NCBI GenBank assembly: GCA_900768675.1
Contig: CAAGDT010000127.1
Span: 1 to 14,278 of the forward strand
Direction of reading: 5' to 3'
DNA from: Oscillospiraceae bacterium
Lineage (GTDB): Bacteria > Bacillota > Clostridia > Oscillospirales > Ruminococcaceae
DNA: 14,278 nucleotides
The notes beneath the pieces are model-generated. The model was not told the origin of the DNA and did no database searches. It saw nothing but the letters and a program-made list of their open reading frames with translations. Shown here in pieces: positions 6,784 to 13,694 of this stretch (positions are counted from its first letter, which is position 1; each line of letters starts with the position of its first letter). The translations under genes were made by a program, and so were the position numbers.

Positions 6784-8256
6784 ATGGACATCAGCAAAAA
6801 AACAGGATTTGATAACGAAAAGTACCTTAAAATGCAGTCAGAGCATATCCGCAAGCGCATTTCACGCTTCGGAGGAAAGCTTTACCTTGAATTCGGCGGA
6901 AAGCTTTTCGACGATTACCATGCTTCAAGAGTCCTCCCCGGCTTCAAGCCCGACAGCAAGCTTCAGATGCTGCTTCAGCTTAAGGAAGAGGCGGAAATTG
7001 TAATTGTAATCAATGCGGGGGACATTGAAAAGAACAAGGTAAGAGGCGACCTTGGCATAACCTATGACGTGGACGTTATCCGCCTTTTCAATATCTTCAC
7101 AAAAATCGGTCTTTATGTAAGCAGCGTTGTACTTACCCAGTACGAAGGTCAGGCTTCCGCCGACGCTTTTCAGAGCAGGCTTGAAGCCCTCGGAGTAAAG
7201 GTTTATCACCACTACCATATCAAGGGCTACCCTTCCGACCTTAATCTGATTATGAGCGACCAGGGCTACGGAAGGAACGACTATATCGAAACCTCCCGCA
7301 GACTTGTTGTCATTACTGCACCGGGACCCGGAAGCGGAAAAATGGCTACCTGCCTTTCCCAGCTCTACCATGAGCATAAGAGGGGAATTAAGGCGGGCTA
7401 TGCTAAATTCGAGACCTTCCCTATCTGGAATATTCCGCTCCGTCACCCTGTAAATATAGCCTATGAGGCGGCAACAGCAGACCTTAACGACGTTAATATG
7501 ATTGACCCCTTCCACCTTGAAGCTTACGGAAAAACGGCTATAAACTACAACCGTGACGTTGAGATATTCCCCGTTCTTAACGCTATGTTCGAGAAAATCC
7601 TCGGCGAGTCGCCCTATAAATCTCCTACGGATATGGGCGTAAATATGGCGGGCTGCTGTATTATTGATGATGAGGCAGTATGCGAAGCTGCTAAAAATGA
7701 GATAATCCGCCGCTATTATGAGGGTCTTTGCGGAAAGCGCAAGGGTCTTGTTTCCGACGAGGAAATATATAAGCTTGAGCTTCTTTTAAAGCAGGCAGGC
7801 GTTTCAACCGCAGACAGGCGGGTTGTAGAGACTGCACTTACAAAGGAAAAGGAAACAGGCGCTCCTGCGGCGGCTATGGAGCTTCCCGACGGCACTATTA
7901 TTACCGGCAAAACCTCTGGACTTCTGGGCGCTTCCTCTGCCCTTCTCCTTAACGCTCTTAAGCATTTCGGCGGAATTGAGGATTCCGTGCTGCTTATGTC
8001 GCCTCAGGTTATCGAACCTATCCAGAATTTAAAGGTTCAGCACTTAGGTAACAACAACCCCCGCCTGCACACAGACGAAACACTTCTCGCCCTTTCTATC
8101 TGTGCCACAACCGACCCTGCGGCAAAGCTTGCTATGGAGCAGATTGAAAAGCTTCGGGGCTGCGAGGTTCATTCCACGGTTATTTTATCAGCAGTTGACG
8201 AACGGATTTTCAAGCGCCTTGGCGTAAACCTTACCTGCGAGCCTAAATTTCAGTAA
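6784..8256 (+). CDS. DUF1846 / UPF0371 family protein of unknown function
   Basis: A 490-aa protein of the DUF1846 (UPF0371) family, typical in length and with no established biochemical role. Recognisable family segments are GFDNEKYLKMQSEHI (8-22), EIVIVINAGDIEKNK (71-85), ITAPGPGSGKMATCLSQLYHE (about 178-197) and YKSPTDMGVNMAGCC (278-292). The GPGSGK stretch looks like a nucleotide-binding loop but does not fit Walker A exactly. No signal peptide or membrane segment is seen, so it is probably cytoplasmic. The ATG at 6784 follows GAGGA; an out-of-frame ATG at 6770 is ignored. It is transcribed from its own promoter, divergent from cotJ, in the same direction as ppk. The family call is firm; function is unknown. 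Confidence 0.9.
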   Translation: MDISKKTGFDNEKYLKMQSEHIRKRISRFGGKLYLEFGGKLFDDYHASRVLPGFKPDSKLQMLLQLKEEAEIVIVINAGDIEKNKVRGDLGITYDVDVIRLFNIFTKIGLYVSSVVLTQYEGQASADAFQSRLEALGVKVYHHYHIKGYPSDLNLIMSDQGYGRNDYIETSRRLVVITAPGPGSGKMATCLSQLYHEHKRGIKAGYAKFETFPIWNIPLRHPVNIAYEAATADLNDVNMIDPFHLEAYGKTAINYNRDVEIFPVLNAMFEKILGESPYKSPTDMGVNMAGCCIIDDEAVCEAAKNEIIRRYYEGLCGKRKGLVSDEEIYKLELLLKQAGVSTADRRVVETALTKEKETGAPAAAMELPDGTIITGKTSGLLGASSALLLNALKHFGGIEDSVLLMSPQVIEPIQNLKVQHLGNNNPRLHTDETLLALSICATTDPAAKLAMEQIEKLRGCEVHSTVILSAVDERIFKRLGVNLTCEPKFQ

Positions 8257-8257
8257 A

Positions 8258-8286
8258 TTGTAAAGCGGCGGTAAAGCTTTTGTAAA
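8258..8286 (-). promoter_or_regulatory. PhoP-box-like 11-bp direct repeat upstream of ppk
   Basis: On the minus strand this reads TTTACA-N5-TTTACC-N5-TTTACA, three hexamers at exact 11-bp period. The PhoP recognition pattern described for B. subtilis is direct repeats of TT(A/C/T)ACA spaced by about 5 bases, so the match is close. It starts just after the DUF1846 stop and lies 37-65 bases upstream of the ppk -35. Binding by a PhoP homologue is inference. Confidence 0.5.
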
Positions 8287-8337
8287 ATTTGCATCAAACC
8301 TGCATATTCGGAGTAATTCGGCTTGACAAAAGCTTTA
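8272..8337. repeat. 12-bp inverted repeat spanning the ppk upstream region
   Basis: TAAAGCTTTTGT (8272-8283) and ACAAAAGCTTTA (8326-8337) are perfect reverse complements 42 bases apart. The right arm overlaps the ppk -35 and, with flanking bases, gives TTGACA-N5-TTTATT on the plus strand, mirroring the minus-strand TTTACA-N5-TTTACC. No T-run follows, so it is not a terminator for the upstream gene. Confidence 0.6.
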
Positions 8338-8342
8338 TTCGG
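8306..8342 (+). repeat. ATTCGG repeated three times around the ppk -35
   Basis: ATTCGG occurs at 8306-8311, 8316-8321 and 8337-8342, at start-to-start distances of 10 and 21 bases, i.e. one and two helical turns. The last copy lies between the -35 and -10 boxes. All three would face the same side of the helix. Confidence 0.5.
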
Positions 8343-8351
8343 GGATAAAAT
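8323..8351 (+). promoter_or_regulatory. Consensus vegetative promoter of ppk
   Basis: TTGACA (8323-8328) and TAAAAT (8346-8351) are separated by 17 bases: a perfect -35 and a near-consensus -10. Transcription would start near 8358 in a run of TTATA units, about 30 bases before the ppk ATG at 8387. Confidence 0.85.
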
Positions 8352-8386
8352 TATATTATATTATATTACAGAAAGGCGGCGGATTT

Positions 8387-10450
8387 ATGGAAAACACCTG
8401 CTTTGAAAACAGAGAGCTTTCTTGGCTCAGATTTAACGAAAGAGTGCTTGAGGAGGCGGAGGACGAACGTCTGCCCCTTTGCGAGCGGCTTACCTTTCTC
8501 TCTATCTTCCAGAGCAATCTTGACGAATTTTTCATGGTAAGAATAGGAAGTCTCCACGACCAGAAGCTTCTTGACAAGGAAGCAAGGGAGAATAAAACCC
8601 ACATGACCCCGGGAGAGCAGATTGACGCTGCACTTTCGAGGATAAAGGATTTGTGCGCCCGCCGTGATACCGCATACAAAGCCCTTTTAGGAAAGCTTAC
8701 CGAACAGGGCATAACTCTTGTGGATTTCCACAGCATAAGCCCCGAGTCGGAAAAGTACCTTGAAAATATGTTCCGCAGAGATTTTATGCCCTTGCTTTCT
8801 ACATTTGTTGTCGGCAAGAAGCAATCCTTCCCGTTCCTTAAAAATAAGGAGATTTATGCTGTTGCAGTACTCAGCACAAAAACGGAAAAGGAGAAAATCG
8901 GCATTGTTCCCTGCGGCGGCGGAGTTTTCCCGAGACTTATTTCAATCCCCGAAAGAACAGGCTGCTTTATGCTTGCCGAGGAGCTTATTCTCCACTACCT
9001 GCCCCTTATGTTCAAGGGCTATAAGGTTACGGGAAAAACCCTTGCCCGCATAACAAGAAACGCAGATATCGACGCAGACAGCATTTACGACGAGGAGCTT
9101 AACTACCGTGACCACATGGCTGAGGTAGTAAAGCTGAGAACAAAGCTCTGCCCTGTTCGTCTTGAACTCAGCAGAGATATTGACCAAGAGATTCTAAAAA
9201 AGCTCTGCGAGCTTATAAAGCTTGATACCGCAAGAGCATTTACCTGCGGCGCTCCCCTTGATTTATCCTTCCTTTTCGGAATAGAGGACCAGCTTCGCAG
9301 TCATGCCGAGCTTTTCTACGCTCCCCGCCACCCCCAGAAAAGCCCCGATATTGACGAGAAAATCCCAATGGCGGAGCAGATTGACAAGAAGGATATTATG
9401 CTCCACTACCCCTATCAGAGTATTCGTCCTTTTCTGCGTATGCTGAGCGAGGCGGCTCACGACCCGGAGGTAATCTCCATAAAAATGACCCTTTATCGCC
9501 TTGCACGGGACAGCAAGGTGGTTGAAAGCCTTGTTGAAGCTGCGGAAAACGGGAAGCAGGTTGACGTACTTGTGGAGCTAAAAGCCCGCTTTGACGAAGA
9601 AAATAATATCGAATGGAGCAGGCGGCTTGAAAGGGCGGGCTGTCATGTAATATACGGACTTGACGGGCTTAAGGTGCATAGCAAGCTTTGCCTTATTGTC
9701 CGCAGAACGAGCGAGGGAATAAAGTATATAACTCAGGTTGGCACGGGAAACTATAACGAGAAGACCAGCCGCCTTTACACCGATTTATCCATAATGACCG
9801 CAAGCCCCGAAATCGCCCAGGAAGCCTCTGCTGTGTTCAGCGCCCTTACACTGGGCGAAACCGTTGACCACATGCAGAAGCTGCTTGTAGCGCCCCACTG
9901 CCTGCAAAACAAGCTTATGAACCTTATTGACCGTGAAATTCTTAAGGCAAGACAGGGCGGAAAGGGCTTTATAAGGCTCAAAATGAACAGCCTTTCCGAC
10001 AAGACCCTTATGGATAAGCTTATTGAGGCAAGCTGCGCCGGGGTTGAGATAAAAATGATAGTCAGGGGAATTTGCTGCCTTAAGGCGGGAGTTCCCGGAC
10101 TTACCGAAAATATTCAGATTATCAGCGTTGTGGGCAGGTACCTTGAGCACTCCCGGATTTACATTTTCGGCGAGGAGGAAAACGCAGATTACTACATCTC
10201 CAGCGCCGACTGGATGACCAGAAACACTCTTCGCAGAGTTGAGGTTGCCTTGCCCGTTGAAGCTCCCGAGCTGAAAGCAAGGCTCAACAAGGTCTTTGAG
10301 CTTATGTGGCAGGACAACTGCCAGGCAAGAGTTCAGCAGCCCGACGGAAGCTATATCCGCCGTATGCCCGGAGAGGAAAAGCCCCTTTCCTGTCAGGATT
10401 TGCTGTATGACGAGGCTTACCGCCTTGCGGCGGCAGCCGACGAAGGCTAA
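8387..10450 (+). CDS. ppk1: Polyphosphate kinase 1
   Basis: PPK1 (687 aa, normal length) reversibly polymerises the gamma phosphate of ATP into inorganic polyphosphate. The N-terminal domain opens with the family signature ENRELSWLRFNERVLEEA (7-24) and continues QSNLDEFFMVRIGSL (42-56). The phospholipase-D-like catalytic half carries the autophosphorylated histidine at 431 (LKVHSKLCLI) and the second conserved histidine at 588 (YLEHSRIYIFG), matching E. coli His435 and His592. NYNEKTSRLYTDLS and YYISSADWMTRN are also conserved. The ATG at 8387 lies downstream of AAAGGCGG. It has its own consensus promoter within a repeat-rich region suggesting phosphate control, and a strong terminator. No ppx exopolyphosphatase gene is adjacent. 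Confidence 0.97.
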   Translation: MENTCFENRELSWLRFNERVLEEAEDERLPLCERLTFLSIFQSNLDEFFMVRIGSLHDQKLLDKEARENKTHMTPGEQIDAALSRIKDLCARRDTAYKALLGKLTEQGITLVDFHSISPESEKYLENMFRRDFMPLLSTFVVGKKQSFPFLKNKEIYAVAVLSTKTEKEKIGIVPCGGGVFPRLISIPERTGCFMLAEELILHYLPLMFKGYKVTGKTLARITRNADIDADSIYDEELNYRDHMAEVVKLRTKLCPVRLELSRDIDQEILKKLCELIKLDTARAFTCGAPLDLSFLFGIEDQLRSHAELFYAPRHPQKSPDIDEKIPMAEQIDKKDIMLHYPYQSIRPFLRMLSEAAHDPEVISIKMTLYRLARDSKVVESLVEAAENGKQVDVLVELKARFDEENNIEWSRRLERAGCHVIYGLDGLKVHSKLCLIVRRTSEGIKYITQVGTGNYNEKTSRLYTDLSIMTASPEIAQEASAVFSALTLGETVDHMQKLLVAPHCLQNKLMNLIDREILKARQGGKGFIRLKMNSLSDKTLMDKLIEASCAGVEIKMIVRGICCLKAGVPGLTENIQIISVVGRYLEHSRIYIFGEEENADYYISSADWMTRNTLRRVEVALPVEAPELKARLNKVFELMWQDNCQARVQQPDGSYIRRMPGEEKPLSCQDLLYDEAYRLAAAADEG

Positions 10451-10458
10451 GAATAGCT

Positions 10459-10493
10459 ACTGCCGCAGAGGTAAGCCCTTTGCGGCAGTTTTT
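10459..10493 (+). terminator. Intrinsic terminator of ppk
   Basis: ACTGCCGCAGAGG (10459-10471) and CCTTTGCGGCAGT (10477-10489) pair over 13 positions with one G-T pair and a 5-base loop, followed by TTTTG. It begins 8 bases after the ppk stop. Confidence 0.9.
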
Positions 10494-10520
10494 GTATGAT
10501 TAATTGTACGGAGAAATGTT

Positions 10521-11285
10521 ATGGAAGCTGTTAATTCAAAAAAATATTCCGAATATATAAGCTTTGCAAAAGCCTGTAAATGCGGAAAAGTATACCCTCT
10601 TTCAATTGCAGAGGGTTATCAGACCGGAGAGATTTTCGCCGATTCAGCAAGCAATCCGAAAGCCGTTCTTTTTTGGCATTACTGCGGTTTTGCGCAGATT
10701 TCCGGTGAATATAACGAAGGCTTTCTTGAAGAGATTTACGAAATGCTTACCGATAAAGACAGAACACAAAACCGCAGATTTATTCTGTTTACCGATGATA
10801 AGAATATGGGGGCGTATTTCCGCAGCAAGGATAAGCTTGCAATATCAGAAAGATACTTTTTTGAACATGACAGCGGTAAGCCCGACAAGGCAGATATGCC
10901 GAAAGGCTTTGAATTGAAAGAGATTGACAGCGAACTGCTTACAAAAATAAGCGGAAGAATAACTCCCGCTTTTTCATGGTCTGATATGGACGAATTTCTC
11001 TCAAAAGGCAAGGGCTACTGCGTGACAGCTGACGGAGAAGCCGCAGCATGGGCTTTTTCAGCTGCAATAAGCGACAGCGAAATCGACATAGGAATAGAAA
11101 CCGCTGAAAAATATCAGCGCAAAGGTTTAGCCGTAATTGCGTCAAAGGCTATGATAGATTACGCAATATCCGTAGGCAAGGCGCCTGTCTGGGCTTGTCA
11201 TTCCCAGAATACAGGCTCAATAAAGGTTGCCGAAAAAACAGGATTTAAGAAAACTGCCGAATGTGCTGTAATAAAAGGAATCTGA
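10521..11285 (+). CDS. GNAT N-acetyltransferase, ZmaR-like family
   Basis: A 254-aa protein with a divergent N-terminal half and a C-terminal GNAT fold. The acetyl-CoA-binding stretch is DIGIETAEKYQRKGLAVIASKAMIDYA (about 189-215), with QRKGLA (199-204) in the pyrophosphate-loop position. It is followed by PVWACHSQNTGSIKVAEKTGF (222-242), typical of the GNAT family that includes zwittermicin resistance protein ZmaR. The acceptor is unknown, and membership does not show antibiotic resistance. The ATG at 10521 follows CGGAGA. It starts 28 bases after the ppk terminator without a clear promoter, so it may rely on leak-through. Codons look more AT-rich than in ppk, by eye. It ends 3 bases from the stop of the opposing gene. 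Confidence 0.85.
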   Translation: MEAVNSKKYSEYISFAKACKCGKVYPLSIAEGYQTGEIFADSASNPKAVLFWHYCGFAQISGEYNEGFLEEIYEMLTDKDRTQNRRFILFTDDKNMGAYFRSKDKLAISERYFFEHDSGKPDKADMPKGFELKEIDSELLTKISGRITPAFSWSDMDEFLSKGKGYCVTADGEAAAWAFSAAISDSEIDIGIETAEKYQRKGLAVIASKAMIDYAISVGKAPVWACHSQNTGSIKVAEKTGFKKTAECAVIKGI

Positions 11286-11288
11286 CGA

Positions 11289-11822
11289 TTATAACAGCTT
11301 TATTCTTGCAGCAAGCCGCTTTCCAACGGCGTTTCTGTAAAGGGCGCTGTACTCTTCAAAGCTTATCTTGCTCCCGTCTGTAAGTATCTCCATTGGTACG
11401 CCGAATAGCATAACGTTATAATCAGCTTTTTGAAGCCCGCTTTTCAGATAAAAGCTTTTTCTTCTGAGCTTTTCGGAGGAATTATCTGTTATTCCCTCGG
11501 TATTCTCTATTTCAAGCAGAAAACGCTTGTCAGAATAGCGGTTAAGTAAAAGTCTCAGGGCTTCGCTGCCTCTGCCCTGCCCTCTTACAGTTTCGGACAT
11601 GGCAAAGTAGTCGAGAAGCACAATGTCCTTGTAGAAAACGGAAATTGCAAGCCCTATAAATTCGCCGCTGTCGTTTTCTATTGACAGGATTTCCGCTTTT
11701 CCCTTGGATTTAAGCTGCTTTATCATAAAGAAAGGCTTTCTTTCGCAGCGTGGAAATGCGGAGAGATACAGCCTTTTCAGCTCCTTAAGGCTTTCATTAT
11801 CCGGATTTTCATTCAGTTTCAA
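11289..11822 (-). CDS. GNAT family N-acetyltransferase
   Basis: A 177-aa single-domain GNAT protein. YLSAFPRCERKPFFMI (19-34) resembles the N-terminal part of small bacterial GNAT enzymes. The acetyl-CoA loop is VRGQGRGSEALRLLL (79-93), containing R-G-Q-G-R-G, followed by a strand FLLEIEN (101-107) and RRKSFYLKSGL (120-130). The substrate is unknown. The start is TTG at 11822: AAGGAG lies 8 bases upstream, whereas the next in-frame ATG is codon 33, inside the domain. It is read in the same direction as murC and lies after the murC terminator, with no separate promoter visible in the 60-base gap. It converges on the plus-strand acetyltransferase. Confidence 0.82.
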   Translation of the reverse strand: MKLNENPDNESLKELKRLYLSAFPRCERKPFFMIKQLKSKGKAEILSIENDSGEFIGLAISVFYKDIVLLDYFAMSETVRGQGRGSEALRLLLNRYSDKRFLLEIENTEGITDNSSEKLRRKSFYLKSGLQKADYNVMLFGVPMEILTDGSKISFEEYSALYRNAVGKRLAARIKLL

Positions 11823-11840
11823 AATTATATCTCCTTATGT

Positions 11841-11873
11841 TTAAAACCGCCGCAGAAAACAAATGCGGCGGTT
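11841..11873 (-). terminator. Intrinsic terminator of murC
   Basis: AACCGCCGCA (11845-11854) and TGCGGCGGTT (11864-11873) form a perfect 10-bp stem with a 9-base loop, 12 bases past the murC stop. The T-run on the minus strand is short (TTTTAAA), so termination may be partial and allow expression of the acetyltransferase gene beyond it. Confidence 0.75.
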
Positions 11874-11885
11874 ATTTTATTCTGT

Positions 11886-13265
11886 TCAGTTCACCTTGCC
11901 GCCCAGCATTTCAATCATTCTGTAGCCAACCTTGTAAACGTCGCCGCAACCGAAGGTTATTACAAGATCTCCGCTTTCTGCATTGTCAACAACGTAGCGG
12001 GCAACCTCCTCAAAGGTAGGAAACCAGATTGCACCATCAATCTTCTCCGCAAGGTCCTTGGAGTAGATATTGTAGGTGTTCTTTTCCCGGCTTCCCATAA
12101 TTTCGGTAAGCACTACCCTGTCAGCAATTTTCAATGCCTCGGCAAATTCGTTGATAAGGGTTGCAGTACGGGAATAGGTAAAGGGCTGATGAACTGCCCA
12201 TACCCGCTTGAAATTCATGGACTTTGCAGTTTTAAGCAAAGAGGTAACCTCCGTAGGGTGATGTGCGTAGTCGTCAACAAAGGTTATTCCGTTAATTTCA
12301 GCAAGCTTCTCGAAACGCCTTACTGCACCAAAAAAGGTAGAAAGGCCTTTAGCAAGGGACTCGGGGCGGCAGCCGTTTTCAAGAGCTGCTGCACATGCGG
12401 CAACCGCATTCAGAACGTTATGCTCGCCGGGAACATGAATTGCGACAGTCGTAACCTTTTTTCCACCGCAGTAAAGGTCAAATTCGGTATGGAAATCGGA
12501 AATTTTCCTTATATTTTTGGGGCAGTACTTGTTGCTTTCGCTTCTTCCGAAGGTGATTAGCTCTGCTGCCGACTTTGCAGCAGAAACTGCCTCAACCGTA
12601 TTCTTATCATCGCCGTTATAAATGATTTTCTTTGTGGTAAGGTTGCAGAATTTTGTAAAGGAAAGCTTAAGATTTTCCATTGTCTTGAAATAATCAAGGT
12701 GGTCGCAGTCGATATTCAGAATAACCGCCGTATCGGGATAAAGCTTCAGAAAGGTATCAACAAATTCGCAGGCCTCGCATACCATAACATCGCTTTTTCC
12801 GCAGATTCCGCTTCCGCCGATTGCCTTAAGCTTTCCGCCGATTACCGCCGTAAGGTCGTTTCCGTCTGCAAGGAAAATGTGGGTTAGCATAGAGGTTGCG
12901 GTGGTTTTTCCGTGAGTTCCGCAGACGCATACTGCATTATCGTACATACTCGTTATAAGCCCCAGCAGTACCGAGCGCTCGATTACGGGAACTCCGCTGT
13001 TTTTTGCGGCAATAAGCTCAGGGTTGTCAGCCATTATCGCTGCGGTATGCACAATAAGGTCCGCACCCTCGATATTCTCCGCCCGCTGCCCCATAAACAC
13101 GGGTATTCCCATATTTCTTACTGCCTTAAGGGTTTCGGTTTCGTTATTGTCCGAGCCGGTAAGGTAGTAGCCCTGCCCATGAAGAATCTGAGCAAGGGGA
13201 AACATTCCGCTTCCGCCTATTCCTATGAAATGTATATGCTTTTTTCCGATAAGAAAGTTTTCCAT
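11886..13265 (-). CDS. murC: UDP-N-acetylmuramate--L-alanine ligase
   Basis: MurC (459 aa, normal length) adds L-alanine to UDP-MurNAc, the first amino acid of the peptidoglycan stem, in the cytoplasm. The N-terminal Rossmann-like domain has IGIGGSGM (14-21). The ATP-binding loop is CGTHGKTTATS (115-125). Further Mur-ligase points are NIDCDHLDYF (184-193), GEHNVLNAVAA (280-290), GAVRRFE (313-319) and DDYAHHPTEV (331-340). HQPFTYSRT (359-367) sits where many MurC proteins have Q-P-H, a mild variation. The ATG at 13265 follows GAAAGG. It stands alone rather than in a division/cell-wall cluster, is divergent from spoVG, and ends at its own terminator. No convincing promoter is seen upstream. Confidence 0.97.
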   Translation of the reverse strand: MENFLIGKKHIHFIGIGGSGMFPLAQILHGQGYYLTGSDNNETETLKAVRNMGIPVFMGQRAENIEGADLIVHTAAIMADNPELIAAKNSGVPVIERSVLLGLITSMYDNAVCVCGTHGKTTATSMLTHIFLADGNDLTAVIGGKLKAIGGSGICGKSDVMVCEACEFVDTFLKLYPDTAVILNIDCDHLDYFKTMENLKLSFTKFCNLTTKKIIYNGDDKNTVEAVSAAKSAAELITFGRSESNKYCPKNIRKISDFHTEFDLYCGGKKVTTVAIHVPGEHNVLNAVAACAAALENGCRPESLAKGLSTFFGAVRRFEKLAEINGITFVDDYAHHPTEVTSLLKTAKSMNFKRVWAVHQPFTYSRTATLINEFAEALKIADRVVLTEIMGSREKNTYNIYSKDLAEKIDGAIWFPTFEEVARYVVDNAESGDLVITFGCGDVYKVGYRMIEMLGGKVN

Positions 13266-13329
13266 AATCTGCCTTTCCGCAGTGCTGATGATGTAAAAAA
13301 GTCTGCTGAGATAATTATTGTAAAAACAA

Positions 13330-13358
13330 TTGCCTTATATACAGAATATGCGTATATT
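13330..13358 (+). promoter_or_regulatory. Promoter of spoVG, with a possible sigma-H element
   Basis: TTGCCT (13330-13335) and TATATT (13353-13358) have a 17-base spacer, a fair sigma-A promoter about 58 bases ahead of the spoVG start. Inside it, ACAGAATAT (13341-13349) fits the sigma-H -10 pattern RnnGAATWW. The would-be sigma-H -35 at 13320-13328 (GTAAAAACA) matches only partly. B. subtilis spoVG is sigma-H dependent. Confidence 0.5.
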
Positions 13359-13415
13359 TTCCCTTGATATGCCGAAACTAATTGAGCAAATACTACTCGG
13401 AAAGGGACGAAAGCT

Positions 13416-13694
13416 ATGAATATAAGCGATATTCGTATAAGAAAGATAATCGACGATGGCAGGCTAAAGGCCGTGGTATCAATGACCGTTGATGACGCAA
13501 TTGCAGTTCACGACATCAAAATCGTTCAGGGTGATGAGCGTATTTTTGTGGCAATGCCCAGCCGCAAGGACGAAACAGGCGTTTTCCGTGACATTATCCA
13601 CCCGATAAGCCCCGAAGCAAGAGGCGTAATCGAAAGCAGAATAATCGCCGCCTACGAGGACTATTTATCTGCCCAGGAGCGCAGCAGTCTTTAA
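13416..13694 (+). CDS. spoVG: SpoVG RNA-binding regulator
   Basis: SpoVG (92 aa, normal length) is a small regulator found in Firmicutes, needed for proper spore cortex formation in Bacillus and shown in other genera to bind RNA and DNA. Conserved features are MNISDIRIRKI (1-11), KAVVSMTVDDAIAVHDIKIVQG (about 18-39), FVAMPSRKDETGVFRDIIHPI (about 44-64) and the C-terminal helix. The ATG at 13416 has AAAGGGA 8 bases upstream. It is monocistronic. Its last 30 bases overlap the end of the opposing Nudix gene, so the two transcripts would be complementary there. Confidence 0.96.
   Translation: MNISDIRIRKIIDDGRLKAVVSMTVDDAIAVHDIKIVQGDERIFVAMPSRKDETGVFRDIIHPISPEARGVIESRIIAAYEDYLSAQERSSL

Noticed and set aside
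6925..7515. 196-codon minus-strand frame inside the DUF1846 gene
   Set aside because: It has no family resemblance and lies wholly opposite conserved DUF1846 segments; a codon-bias shadow.
6784..8256. Frequent AAGCTT words as a regulatory or modification signal
   Set aside because: They follow from common Lys-Leu codon pairs (AAG CTT) and strong CTT usage in this genome.
8272..8337. Terminator for the DUF1846 gene
   Set aside because: The 12-bp arms are 42 bases apart and no T-run follows the right arm; the right arm is part of the ppk promoter.
10521..11285. Antibiotic (zwittermicin-type) resistance gene
   Set aside because: The fold family matches, but GNAT acceptors cannot be read from the sequence and no biosynthetic or resistance neighbours are present.
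11823..11832. TATAAT on the minus strand as a promoter for the second acetyltransferase gene
   Set aside because: It lies between the ribosome site and the TTG start codon, so transcription from it would begin inside the gene.
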